DNA from: Psoroptes ovis
Taxonomy: Eukaryota; Arthropoda; Arachnida; Sarcoptiformes; Psoroptidae
Direction: 5' to 3'
DNA: 64,000 nt
Assembly: GCA_002943765.1 (NCBI GenBank)
Contig: PQWQ01000003.1
Span: 248,001 to 312,000 of the forward strand
The position numbers and the translations under genes are program-made. Every line of letters starts with the position of its first letter. Position 1 is the first letter of the stretch. Shown here piece after piece: positions 47,701 through 60,414 of this stretch. The notes beneath the pieces were generated by a model. It worked only from the letters and a program-made list of their open reading frames with translations, was not told the DNA's origin and made no database searches.

Positions 47701-49557
47701 AATTCATGGTCCGATCACCGATTGCATGTGCACAAAAATTGAATGAAATTCAATTGGACGATTGTATCTATACTGATCCTCGAACTAATTTATCAGCCGA
47801 TTTAAATCCATTACGTAAAAATATTGATTATGAAATTTTCCCGAAAAAATCAATGAATCGTAATAGCATGAAATTTTCGTTCAATTTTTGTCGACCTGTA
47901 TCCGGCTCATCTGATATTGTTGTCCGTTTTACTGATGTTGATCAAAAAACTTATAGTTATGGCAGATTCGATAAAGTACGTGTTTATATGGAACAAAATC
48001 TGCACATTCGTTTTATGGATGGTGATGATTGTGAAAATTCAATGGTTACCGTTCGAAAACGTTCAACTGATATTGAATTTGTTTGTTCGAAAGAAAATTC
48101 CAATCCAATCATTACTTATTATGATAAATGTTTGGCTAAAATATATTGGGAAACTTCAGCTGTTTGCAGTCTTAAAGTACCGAGCTGTTCATTATTCGAT
48201 GATTCTGGTAATTATTATTCATTACGACAATTATCATCATTATCACATTCATGGCGTGTGAAGAAAAATTCGAATGAATATTATTTATTAAATGTTTGTA
48301 AACCATTACCAACAAGTGAATATAAACAACCTACTCAATTTCACCATATGAATCACTGTGAAAAACAATCAGCAGTATGTCAATGTAATGATAATGTTGA
48401 TGGTGGTTGTGTGAAAAGCATCGGTAAAGTATCTGATCATGAATTATCAATCGATCCGGCGACGAAAAATCTCCTGTTGAAATATGAAGAAGATGTATTG
48501 AATTGTCAAGCCAGTGATCGTACATTGATTGCCACACAAACCCTAATCGAATTTCGTTGTTCACCACAAACAACCGGTATGGATGGACCTACGTTTTTAA
48601 ATGAAACAAATTGTGTACATTATTTTGAATGGAATACATCATTCGCTTGTCCACATAATTTGCTTCAAAATGATGAATATCGTTCAACACTTTCGAATGA
48701 TATGGTACTTATCGATACAATAACTGGTTTACATTGGGATTTAGGTGAAATGTTGAAAAGAAAAATAATTACATCTGAAACACGTACCAGCGATGGTCAT
48801 GTAGAACGTTATGATTATCAAATTCAATTATATCGTGACCCTAATCAAGCAGAAAATGATGGCAAAAATTCATGTTCAAAAGCTGCTATTTGTCAAACAA
48901 ATGGTAAAGGTCTATATCGTGATATTGGTACATTAAATAATTGGCAATTTGTTACCGATTCAAATATTGCACTACATTTGATTATTCATTCAAATACATC
49001 ACGTTGTGGTCGTAATCAAATGAAAAATGCTACATCGAAAATATTTTTTGAATGTGTCGAAAATCAAGTGAATAATGGTGTACAATTCCTGTATGAAAGT
49101 GATGATTGTGAATATTATTTTCTATGGCGTACATCAATCGTATGTCCATTGCTGGATGAACATATGAAATCTAGTCGTTCATATCATGATGATAATGGAG
49201 CCAATCAACTACATCATCGATCATTTTGGTTTCCATTCGTTTTATTATTGGTGATTGTTTGTTCATTGATATTCGTGGTGCATCGTTATTATCATGAGTA
49301 AGTTTTCAATTTTGAATTCATTATCTTAATATTCTTAAATTCAATTCAATTTTCCCGCCGATAGATTGAATTTCCGTAATTATTTTAGCCGCCAGCTAGA
49401 ACGTTTACGTGGTAGCCGCAGTAGCTCACCGACAACAACATCCGATGTCAATTTTCGCTATCAACAGGTACTTTTCAATTATTTAATAACCCTTTGAAGC
49501 CCTTTGTTTTCATTTTTAATTTTTTTTTTTCATTTATTTAAATAGTTGAACCTTTAG
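44742..49557 (+). CDS. Cation-independent mannose-6-phosphate receptor-like protein (IGF2R/Lerp type)
   Basis: Exons: 44742-44917, 44982-45276, 45345-49297, 49365-49467 and 49546-49557, giving 1512 residues. This type I membrane receptor family carries lysosomal enzymes from the Golgi and endosomes to lysosomes. An N-terminal hydrophobic signal (SSLLSMLILLLSLSNIS) is followed by about nine MRH-type repeats of roughly 150 residues, each boundary marked by a W-x-T-x-x-x-C motif: DWETSAAC, EWITDYACP, HWKTSTVCP, EFRTPAACP, VWYTSLAC, VRSPIAC, YWETSAVC, EWNTSFACP and LWRTSIVCP. One transmembrane segment (FPFVLLLVIVCSLIFVV) precedes a basic/Ser-rich tail of about 40 residues. Vertebrate receptors have 15 repeats and Drosophila Lerp has five. 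The last exon (LNL-stop) is inferred from a polypyrimidine tract and AAATAG acceptor, and completes a YQQL sorting-type motif; this end is less certain than the rest. Confidence 0.9.
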
Positions 49558-52449
49558 CGATTACCATTCGATTTTTATCAGTTTGTCAATTATCATTTAG
49601 AAGACCATTTTGTTTTTTTCCGAAAAAATTTCGAACCAGAAATTTTTTTTGATAATTTTTGATATATTTATATATAAACCTTTAAAAAAAATCCTCTGTG
49701 ATATCCGTATCGAAAATGAAATATGAGATAATACCTGAATCATAAATATACCTGTTGTCGTTGATTATCATTAATCTCATAAAAATTCTAATTGTTTTAT
49801 AATATTCTTTATTCTCATTTCATTCTTCAACCATTTTTGAAAAAAAAACAAAAGTATGTATCAACGTGATAAATCATTGAATTATGAAAATTATAAATGA
49901 ATATCAAGATATATAAAAGGTCTGAAGTCTTATATCAATAATACATCGGCTATTATTCGTTTTGATTATATTCTGCTGAATTATCAATGAAACTTATGTG
50001 ATTATCTATATGAATTTCCGAGTTTCAAGATGAAAATTTATCATAATCAAAATCCAGAAGTAATTCGTTGTTATTTTCATTTTTCAAAAAGTTTTAAACA
50101 TTTATTTTTACATACTTATACAAATACAAACACACTCATACATATATTTTAACATAATCATTATTTTAATATCACTTCGGGGCAATCGTTTTATTTAATT
50201 GAAAACAAACAAAAAAAAAATAATTGTTAATGTTTTAAAGATTTAATCAAAATAAATAAAAAAACGAATTTATATAAAATAAATCAATACATTCACGTAT
50301 AGCAAATTACATAATCATTTCTCATTATCCATATCCTTGTCATTGTTACAATTCATCCATTTATCAATAATTCTTGTTATAATAATAATAATAATGAATC
50401 GATGAGATATTTTTAATTATTCAAATAAAAATTTTAAAAAATTTGTTTCAATTTTGATATTTTTAAAATTTCTCAAATCTATAACCTTAGAAGTCCATCA
50501 AATCGATCATCTTCCAATTAGTAAGTCTATTATTTATTCGTAAAATTAAGATTTGATCCGAAATCTTTGGCTAATCTTTGATTGTTTTTCGTTTATTCAG
50601 ATCAACATCGATTTTCCATACATTAGGAATTTGGTTTCCGAGTAAAACTGGTAAGTTTCCGATGATTTGAATATTTTTATTTTATTTCCATGATTTTTGA
50701 TTCAAAATCAATCAATCAATCAACAATGATGTAATAGTAAAAGGTTCGATTGATAAATTTGATTAAATTGTATTCATAATTTGTCGATCCAATTAAAACA
50801 TTTTTTGACTTATGATCTATGAGTTAAAATGTTCTAATTTATTTGTTGAATCATTTCGATTCAATTTGATTAGTTTGAAATTTTTATTTCTTTTTTGATT
50901 GAAAATTTCATAATTTCCAATATCAAATTGATAATTATGCTTCAACATAAACAAAGCCATTTGGAAACAATTAAAAATGAATTTCAAATATCAAGAATTT
51001 TATATGAAAATTCATTTAATTTGAATTAATATTTCCAAACAATCGTCGACAAATTGATACAATTTAATATTTATCGAAATGAAAATATAAATAAATATTT
51101 TACTCAAAGATACTGAGTTGATTTCAAAATTGATTTTGATTGAAAATCGTTTATGAATTTCTTAATTCGAAGATTTTTCCAACCCTTTGTTTAAATATTG
51201 ACAATTTTCGTTTTTTCTTTATCATTTCCAGGTAGGATACCTTGACCTTTAGAGGGCCTGAGCCCGAATTATTGCGAAATATCAAAAATTCAATGATTTT
51301 CAAAGAATTATCATGCATGGAACCAGAATTTGGGCCAATATCAGGTGCATAAAATATTAATATTAAAATATTCATTCAAAATTCATAAATAAATGGAAAA
51401 ACATGTCAAAATCATCAAAAAGACCATCATCATTGATGGGCGTCATTTGATTGTATCTTTTAAAAGGTATTTGAATTCGATTATTTTATTTTTTCAAGCC
51501 ATAATTTTCTCGCTTTTAAGTGTAATATTTTACTGTAATTCATTTTCATTTCAAATTTTCAACACCTTTAAAATATGGTGAAATATGAGACAATAAATGG
51601 TAAGGAAAGATTTGCAGGCCCACAGCCTCAGCCACCACCACCGCCATTTACACCATCATCAGAGGAATGAATGCTCGATGAATTTTCCCATTTCTAAAAA
51701 TATCTCAAAACTTATGTTTAATTCATTAAACCTCGAAGAAAAAATTCAAAATTCATCCAGTCTTACACCGAAAAAAATTTTCACTTTTATCGATCATATC
51801 ATCGATATTGGCTTAGGGTTCAAATTCAGGGAGCATCTTCGGTGAATATCTTAGATGTATTCTCCGGTATTTTCTTCGGAATTCTTCGAGGGTTCCTTTG
51901 TCGGATTTCCAATGAATACTGGCCCAAAAATACAACTATAATCTCGCAAAGACAAAAACAATAACAACAGTCGAAAATCCATAGTTTTATGGGCCATGGA
52001 TGCCTTAAATCTCTGTTTTTTCCGTTGTTTTCCATATTTAAATATTTATTTTCCATGATTTATTTTGAATGGATAGATTTTCATTTTATTACCGAATGCC
52101 TTACCTTTGAAAGCATCGTATGCCGCATAATAATTATTATTATTATTCTGATCAAATGTTGGTCCATATTTTTTAATTTTTTAAATGGTTTTTTTGCTCT
52201 TTTTATGTCATACAACCGAACAAACAGCCAAACAAATGGCTGAATGAATCAATGAATAGATGAAAAAAGAAATCTCAATTAATTAATTATTTGTCGTTTG
52301 TTGTTTGTATTACATACAAACATTCAAAGGTTATAAGTTTACGAATGATGCAGTGTTGTTGTTGAAAAAAATAAAATGACAAAATTCTTCGCTGAAGTCC
52401 TTTGAGGATGCTTTCCTCTGTCACTTGGTGATATATTTATATTTTTTTC
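49558..52449. other. 3' flank of the receptor gene and unresolved coding-like segments
   Basis: The left part should include the receptor 3' UTR. Several splice-bounded pieces follow: 50491-50520 (CCTTAG acceptor, GTAAGT donor), 50601-50650 (TTCAG acceptor, GTAAGT donor) and the more convincing pair at 51237-51344 and 51618-51670. Frames of the first two do not connect cleanly to the later two, so they may be noncoding exons or chance. Confidence 0.4.
51237..51670 (+). CDS. Candidate terminal exons of an unrecognised gene
   Basis: The first piece, 51237-51344, follows a pyrimidine-rich tract with CAGGTAG and reads DTLTFRGPEPELLRNIKN, ending GPISG at a CAG|GTGCAT donor. The second, 51618-51670, follows TTTGCAG and reads PQPQPPPPPFTPSSEE then TGA. 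The phases agree: the split Gly codon is G|GC. Codon composition is far less AT-biased than the flanks. I do not recognise the protein, and no upstream exon joins in frame, so this may be the 3' end of a gene with other exons unseen, a pseudogene remnant, or chance. Confidence 0.3.
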
Positions 52450-52543
52450 AAAGGTTGTCCGAAAAGTCATTGCCGATTGCAATCAGTGTGAATGCCATTG
52501 AATCGTTCGATGGAAATCCGCCAAAACTTTTCGGACAACCCTT
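52450..52543. mobile_element. Mariner-type MITE copy 15 (divergent interior)
   Basis: Left end AAAGGTTGTCCGAAAAGTCA and right end AAACTTTTCGGACAACCCTT, about 94 bp in all. The interior (TTGCCGATTGCAATCAGTGT) is unlike families A-C and slightly longer. Confidence 0.75.
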
Positions 52544-52886
52544 TAAAACCTATGAATTTTTTTATTTGTGTTTGTCAACAACAGAAATAACGAATAAATA
52601 AAATGTTGAACTTGGAACAAGGTGAGATGAATAAAAAATGGTAATTTTTTAAATATTTTTACATCTTCTAGGTCTATGCATATACGTTGGTTGATGCTTC
52701 GTTTCATACGTTTTATTTTTATTTTATTATTTTGAAAAATAAAAACTATTCCATAGGGAAATATATTTTATTTTCATCATCATCATCATCTACGATTGTT
52801 GTTCATATCATTATTATTCTTCGCTGAGAAAAAAATTTATTTTATTTGATTTTATAATTTATACATTTTCATTATTATTATTATTA

Positions 52887-52969
52887 TTAGGTTGTCCGAA
52901 AAGTTTATCCGGCTCAAATCAAATAGAGTTGTTCATGAAAATTGGCCAAAACTTTCTCGGACAATCTAA
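52887..52969 (-). mobile_element. Mariner-type MITE copy 16 (family A, inverted)
   Basis: An 83 bp element after TA, from TTAGGTTGTCCGAAAAGTTT to ACTTTCTCGGACAATCTAA. The interior AGAGTTGTTCATGAAAATTG is the reverse complement of family A. Confidence 0.86.
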
Positions 52970-52983
52970 TATTACAAGTGAAC

Positions 52984-53004
52984 ATCATCATCATCATCAT
53001 CATC
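52984..53004. repeat. (ATC)n microsatellite
   Basis: Seven ATC units directly after the MITE at 52887. Confidence 0.85.
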
Positions 53005-54154
53005 GTAGATTAATGTTCCCTTTTTTCGTATACCTCGTGTGTATAGGGTATAAGGTAAACACAAGGTATACACCTGTTCAAATAAAATAGAATAAAATGC
53101 TTTCCAACATCTTGTAATAATAATTAGTAAACGAATAATAATAATCACTTCATCATGCTGCCTGTCATCACACACCGGAGCAAAGGTGTTTGATTTTGAC
53201 GGGGCGAAATTTATGTATTTTTTTGAATTAATTCATTTTGAATTTATTTGTCTTTGGAATTCATTCGTTTTTTTGCCATGGTACAAGGTATAAGGTACCT
53301 TGCACTCAGGGAACTGGAATTGTGTCGCTTTTCAAGATTTTCGGGGATCCAAGATATTAAATGGATTTTTTTTTGTGTAATTTCTTCGGTACAAAATTAT
53401 TTTTGTTTGAAAATAAATATTCCTGAGGAAAAAAACAATGAATAAATAAACGGGAGAAATGAGAGAAAATAACAAATGATTTTTTTTTGTATTTTATTTG
53501 TTTTTTAAACATGAAAATGAATTGAAAAAATACAAATAAATAAATGAATGAAATAAATTTACCTTTATTTTCAAAGGGTTACCACTGATGCTGCTTTTGC
53601 TGCTGCTGAAGCATGTTTATTATAATAAAATTACATTACAAAACATATAATACGATTCCAAGGCAAAATATATCGTAATTTAGCGCTTGTCAATGTTTGT
53701 TTGTTTGATATGTTTGTTTTTATTCGTTCGTTTTTCGACCATTCATTTGAAAAATCATTTTTGACCATATTATCACCATGACCATTACCATTGTTTTCAT
53801 TGTTTTTTGTTGCTTTTATTATGGTTGATGATCATGTACAAATAAATATAGATAAATGATGATAATAATAATGATTTTATCATTATCATTATTATTATTA
53901 TCACTCTTCGTTGTTCATTAATTTTAATTTAATTTTAGTTTTTTGGACATTGTTATTCAGTTATATTATGTTACATTTTATCTGTTTTTTAATTGTAATA
54001 TCTTGCTCATTGAAAGTTCATAGGTAAAATTATTTCGGAATAAAATTCGAGTTCGAATTGAAACACAATGAATTGAGTGTTACAATGTAATAATCTTGTA
54101 CAATTCTACAGCCTCATCTTGTTCAAGGTCCGATTCAGGCCTGATTCAATAGAC

Positions 54155-54239
54155 CTTGTAATATATCCCATAAGTTCTTGCCGCTTTTTTAAATTTTTTT
54201 TTCATCCGAAAAACGACAAGAACTTATGGGACAACCTAA
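54155..54239. mobile_element. Mariner-type MITE copy 17 (eroded left end)
   Basis: The right end CTTATGGGACAACCTAA is intact. The left end has decayed to CTTGTAATATATCCCATAAG but keeps the inverted match (CCCATAAGTTCTTGCCG against CGACAAGAACTTATGGG). The interior is T-rich and not assignable. Confidence 0.75.
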
Positions 54240-55003
54240 TGTTTAATTTTATTCAATATTTTTTCCCATTTATTTCCAAAAGTAAATTTATTATCTCGTC
54301 TTCAATTCTTCAATTTATTCATTTACTCATTTACTTATTCATTTATTTGTTTATTTCCAACAAATCAACAATGAAATTAAATATTTCGTTTATTCTCCGT
54401 TAATTTCTTCGATTATTTGCTGGTGAAAAATGTTCGTGAAATATATATTCGTATAAAATACATTTGTATAACCTTAAAATGAAAATATAAAAATAAAAAA
54501 TTCCAATTTCAATTCTAATAATAATGATAATTATATTCTTTATTATTTTGGACAAAACTTTCAATACTTGAAAATACCCGAGAAAATACTCAACGAATAA
54601 TCACCAACAACAACAACTACGAATGAAAGACGAATAAGAATATCGAAAATTTAATAATAATCATAGTAATAATAGCAATGAAAATATAATGATCATGATG
54701 ATGATCATCATCATGATCATATCTTCCAAAAATAATAAAAAACAACTGAAGAAATAAAACATAAATAATTAAAGAAATTGTTGTCATCGTCGTTATTATT
54801 ATTGGTACAACTAATATGAATGTTTCGGCAAAATGCCTTATACTTTTGTATTTGCATTTTTTATTTTTCATTTTATTTTAAGGTTTTTACCTGAGATAAA
54901 ACATATAACTGTTTTTTCTTCCTTCGTTCGTTTATTTTCGTTTATTTGTATCTGCTGCTGCTGCAGCAGCAGTTGTTGGATCTTTGTACATTTTAAATAT
55001 TTA

Positions 55004-55086
55004 TTAGGTTGTCCGAAAAGTTTTGGCCGATTTTCATTGAGCAACTCTATGCTGATAAAGCCTCATGAACTTTTCGGACAACCTCT
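55004..55086 (+). mobile_element. Mariner-type MITE copy 18 (family A)
   Basis: After TA, TTAGGTTGTCCGAAAAGTTT leads into a family A interior (GAGCAACTCTATGCTGATAA) and ends GAACTTTTCGGACAACCTCT. The right terminal bases are mutated. Confidence 0.84.
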
Positions 55087-56889
55087 ATTCCGAAAATAAT
55101 GTCTATTTGGTGATGGAAATCTCTATGGAAACATTTTTATTTATTTATTTGATTCATTTTGTTTCATTTCATTCCATTCATTTCTTAATTTTTTTTTATT
55201 TATTTAAGTTTACGATGAAATTTTTATTTTATTTTATTTTTGATCCAAAAATATTTCGAAGATTATTATTTTTTCTTGCCAAAAGTTCGTATGGCATTAT
55301 TATCATCATTGTGGATGATGCTTGTGGGAGAGAGCCCTCATGGTAGATACAGGCAAACATATAGCCCTACGCACACCTACAACCTCAACAACAGATCATC
55401 AATTGTTAATAATGTAATATATGGCCCAAAAAAAAATGAAATTATCATCCGAGTTGTATGGAATATATGAGGCTATGATGCCGGGAAATAAATAAAAGAT
55501 TCAAATATCAACGGTATAATAATAATAATATTTGATATTGATGATGATCATAATCATCATTTTTTTTTATGATCTTAACTTCAGCGAAAATTCTTAGTTA
55601 ACAAAATAATGATTATGATTATGATTACGATGATGATAATGATTATGATTATGGCCGTGTTCGTATTCGTACTAAGGTATATACCTTATAGGTACCTTAT
55701 ATATTTAGCTGTGTATTTGGTTGTTTTAACCGGTTGTTTACCAGCAAATGGTTTCTTTTGGTTTGTTTTTTCGATTTAGTTTGGTTTAATGTTGAATTTG
55801 TAATGAAATTACTGATTGTTACAGCGTAAATTAATGATTATTTTGATTATTTTTAATGTCGTTTTAGTATATAAATGGATCTACATGAATTGATGGTGTT
55901 GAATGAATTTGAAACAATGAAAGATGTTCGCCTTAAATTTTTTAAAACAAAACAAAAGAAATGAGAGAGCAAGAACCTAGATTCATATTTGATCCCATGT
56001 TGACATTGTTTTTAGCTGCGTTATACATTCATTCATTCATTCATTCATTTATCCAATTCAATTCATTGTTTTATTGTTATTATCATTGTCGACTAATTAT
56101 TTTGTGGTTAAACGATATACAACTAAACGATCATCTTCTTATTATCTGTTCTGCAACCACAAATGATTTTTTCCATTGAATTGAATTTTCGCTCTTCTCG
56201 TCCACATAATTTGCCGAGGTGTTGAAGGGAAAACAAGGACGAAATGATAGAAAAAATTAAATTAAAATTTTTTGCAAAAATAAGTCTCCTTATTTTCAAA
56301 TTTTATCTCTCATTAGTTTCAGTGATATATGACTAAAGAAAGGAGAAAAATGTGTGACAATGGCAACGAATGACATAGAAGGTACCGATGATAGTGATGT
56401 GATAAAGGTATAACCTACTACTACAAGGTTGAAGACCTAAGAATGGAAACAATTTGGTTTCAACGATGATTATCACCAATGAAACTGTTGTATCGTCGAT
56501 AATCTTAATTATGATGCATTATTTCAGTTCATTTTTTGAATTTTGTCTTTGAAAAAAATTCCAAAAATATCATGAATAATTTAAAATTCTACACTGAATT
56601 CAAGTTTTACATTGTTCCAATTCGAGTTCCGTATAAGCTCCGACATTAATGCATCGGATGCAAATAAACGAATAAGGAATTGGATCAACTCCTTAAACAT
56701 TGAATGAATTCCTGGTTTGAAACTTTTGAACAATTATTTTCAATTTATTCGTTATTTTTTTCAGTTTAAATTCATGCAAGGAAATGCATGCATTTGATAA
56801 TTTTTAGAAATTTACAATGTTGTTGAAAGTTTAATTGATAGATTGATCGATTTAATGATTGATTGATTGGATTATCATCGTACAATATT

Positions 56890-56921
56890 TGCTGCTGCTG
56901 CTGCTGCTGCTGATGCTGCTG
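56890..56921. repeat. (CTG)n microsatellite
   Basis: About ten GCT/CTG units with one GAT interruption, followed by GTT-rich sequence. Confidence 0.88.
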
Positions 56922-57447
56922 TTTGTTGTTGGTTGTTGTTGGTTGTTGCAATGTACATATAGCATTATCATTATCACATAAGCCTTAAGCCTTTCAATGG
57001 ATGAATTTATTCAAGAAAAAATGTCATGTGATTCTTCGTAATTTATTTATTCATTTATTTATATTTTTTGGAAGAACTTTTCAATATTTCATTTCCAAAT
57101 TATTCATCTCAAATCATTCTTATTCAAAATGTATTTTATTCAAATTGTATTGGGATACATGGAAAAATAAATGAATTTCCCCTGCAATAAGTTTCAATTA
57201 ATTACAATTTTTATTCAATTAATTGTTCATTGATTGAATTGAATAGAAAAAAAATGTCGAAACATATTTATGATTGATTGATTGAATATAATAGAATTTA
57301 CCTGATTGATTGAATAAAATATGGGGTTAGATTAACCGTTTGTTTTCATTGAATTTTTTCCGAATGATTCCCCATTCAAAAAAAAAATAATTTCATAATT
57401 CAAAAATCTTCAAATCTACATACTTTATCTTGATCATGGTCAAAGTC

Positions 57448-57472
57448 ATGATGATGATGATGATGATGATCA
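57448..57472. repeat. (ATG)n microsatellite
   Basis: Eight ATG units. A complementary (ATC)n tract of similar length lies about 80 bp downstream (57545-57568), so the two could pair. Confidence 0.85.
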
Positions 57473-58235
57473 TATAGATAATCAAAATGTAAATAATATA
57501 ACTGATGATGACCAACTGATTATCATTATTAATGGATTGTTTTCATCATCATCATCATCATCATCATGATAATATTTGACCGTGTATCAGACATATATTC
57601 AGCTTCATTCGATTATATTACATACAATGGAATATATCTATAATCTTTCCGTCTAATCTAAAGGTTATTTAATGATATTAATAATGTTAATGATAATTTG
57701 TTGGATGATTGTGATGAAATATTTATAATATTTGACTAAATGTCATCATTTTGTTCTGTTTTTTTTTCTGAATTCATTGAAGAGCTTTGTCGAAATTGGT
57801 CATCAAAATTGATCAAAATTGAAAAAATGTAATATTTTTAATGGTTTGAAAATTCGTATAATCATAATCATAATGATAATAATAATAATGATGATGATGG
57901 TCAAAATATTTGAAATTTATTTATAATATTTGATATATATCGCATAGACCCAACACAGACTGACCATCATATATGTTTTGAATTGATTAATATTAAGTTT
58001 ATTTTCATGAATTCAATTTATCGAAAGGTATCCACAGACATATCCGCATATATCCATGTACATACAAATGAATATCGCTTTATCTTGTATGACTATCCCT
58101 TTGTGATCCTATCGTTATTATCATTATTATCATTATGTGATTACATTTATCTTTATGATAGTGCTATGATTATTGTTATTCACAATCACATATTATAAAT
58201 GATAATAATAATAATTATTTCAATTTTTTTAAATA

Positions 58236-58320
58236 TTGAGCTGTCCGAAAAGTTTTATACGTATAAATCTATCAAATGTCTATTTGAAAATCATTAAGAA
58301 CTTTTCGGACAGGCCATTAA
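58236..58320. mobile_element. Mariner-type MITE copy 19 (divergent interior)
   Basis: After TA, TTGAGCTGTCCGAAAAGTTT at the left and GAACTTTTCGGACAGGCCAT at the right. The interior (ATACGTATAAATCTATCAAA) is not family A-C. Confidence 0.75.
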
Positions 58321-58610
58321 AAATCCTGAAAAATTTTAAAAATTTTCAAAATTTTGATTTTTAATTTTTACAATTATTTCGAATTTGTTTTCATTTGACA
58401 AAAAATTGCTGTTTTTCACCTTTGATTTCCCATTATTTTACGACACTTGTCGTCATCGTCGTTGTTGTATTATACCCTTGTTGATCATAAATTTTATTAT
58501 TTTAAAAAATGGAAAAAAATTTCAATTAAAAAACAAAAAACACAGGGAAAATTGAAATCATTTGCATATATTTAAATATGAATTCAACGTAATGAAATGA
58601 ATAAACAACC

Positions 58611-58634
58611 AAAAAAAAAAAAAAAAAAAAAAAA
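58611..58634. repeat. Poly(A) tract
   Basis: Uninterrupted run of 24 A. Confidence 0.9.
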
Positions 58635-60414
58635 CAGATTAATGATTAAATGACCAGTTGAAATGACCAGAAAAATTGTTTTAAATTGAAAATTTACGCC
58701 ATTTTCCTGTGTATTTGCCAGCGATCCAGCAACGACAGCAAAATAACACACAAACTATGACAACAGGCAATAAAAAACAGGAGAAAATCGGGAACAATTA
58801 ATATTTTTTATGGAGGAATTTATGAAATGTGAATCATTTTGGACCGAATTTTCAATGATAATCATGTTTTTTCTCCATCTATCGTTCAAGGGCTATTCAT
58901 TTATTTGAAATTTTTTGAATTGAAAATTTTTCCTCAGTACAAAATCATAATTCATAATCAAAGATATTAAACTAGAGATATTATTACACCAGAAACCGTA
59001 AATAGATTATTGTAATTTGCCCAGCTGAACTATATCCATTAAACCAATGGCGAAAAAGTGAAAAAAAAAAATTAAAAATTCTTGTCACTTTAATAATAAT
59101 CATTTACAAGCAAATAAACACAAAAGTTATCGTACAAGTTGACATTTACATATCAAGATGATGATCATCATCAACTTGAAGGTGGTTTATTTTACTTTAA
59201 AAGCCAGGAAAAAGGTCTCGATTTACCTTTTTGATACTCGCTTTACTTTTGGTTTCATTTGTCAGTCGGAAAATACAGATCTGAAGCCCTCGAACAGTGA
59301 TCTAACACTGATAATAATAATAATAACAATGATCAATGGACAAGTGACTGACTAGCACAAAATCTGACAAATATGAATCATGTTTCTGTTCAAACAATAC
59401 AAGAATATTCATAAATGATTCCCTGTCATTTTTGAATCATTTTTGTTTGGTTGTGGTGATATCATTACAATTTTATCTTCATTCTTCACTGTCCTTCTTA
59501 TCAAATATGTATCATTATTATTATCATGTATCGTGTGTCAAGTATTATGTGTTTCGGCGCTCTTCAAAAGTCATTATTATCATTCACATTTCATTGCTGT
59601 ATTTTCAATTGTTTACCCATGCCTATTTTTTCTATTTTCAAACATATCATAAACATGATATATAAATGTTACATGTGTAATAAATAAATAAATGATTTGA
59701 AAAACAACGACGATTCTATTCAATAATTAATAACCTTTGCACAAACAATAACATTCGTACCTTCACCAATTCGTATCAAATTTACCTGAAAAAATATTCG
59801 TATATTTGTATTCTTGCGTTGACTGACAGATTGTTCATATTTTGAGCCGAAACTAGGTGAAATCTTCAATCAAAAATCAATGGCAAAGATTAATGATTTC
59901 ATTGAATAATATTGAAAGTCAATTGATCCGAGATGATCGATAATTTACTCTCTCCTGTATTTTTTGGTCAAAAATTGATCGATAAATCGATCCGCATTCG
60001 AAGCCATCGGATCGATATGTCATCATCATCATTGAGGTTGTGGCTATTTATCAATAATTTCTTCATTAATTCACATCATCATTATCATCAGCATCGACGA
60101 TATCATCAATTGAACAATTGAAACATGATAACATTAATAATAATGAAGATAATAATGATGATCAATGATTGAATATATCATTAGTTCGTTGATTGAATTG
60201 ATTGAATTGAATTGATTGTGTATTGATTTTGAAAACAATGGATGAAAAATGAAAATGTAATAATCATTAATCAGTCAGAAAAGGTCACCTGGATTCATTC
60301 ATTTTTCTTTCATTTCATATCGGTAACTTTGGCGTGTGTTTTCCCATTCCATTTCATATCGATTCAATTATTGAAACATTACATAATCACAAACGATTGA
60401 AGAGAGTTGAAATA

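Noticed and set aside
47119..48261. Alternative-frame ORFs (83 and 114 codons) inside the receptor gene
   Set aside because: They are shadow frames of the single 3.95 kb receptor exon, rich in Met/Val/Ile/His because of its codon bias.
49858..49901. Short frame MYQRDKSLNYENYK as an alternative last exon of the receptor
   Set aside because: The preceding acceptor is A-rich and weak, and the phase does not fit the exon ending at 49467; the 49546 acceptor fits better.
50560..50650. Minus-strand frame LLGNQIPNVWKIDVDLNKRK as an exon
   Set aside because: The same stretch has a strong acceptor and a GTAAGT donor on the plus strand, while the minus strand lacks a convincing partner exon or donor; left unresolved rather than annotated.
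55240..55470. A plus-strand frame of 76 codons with a locally GC-richer patch
   Set aside because: No homology is recognisable, no splice-site support was seen, and its ends are AT-rich noise.
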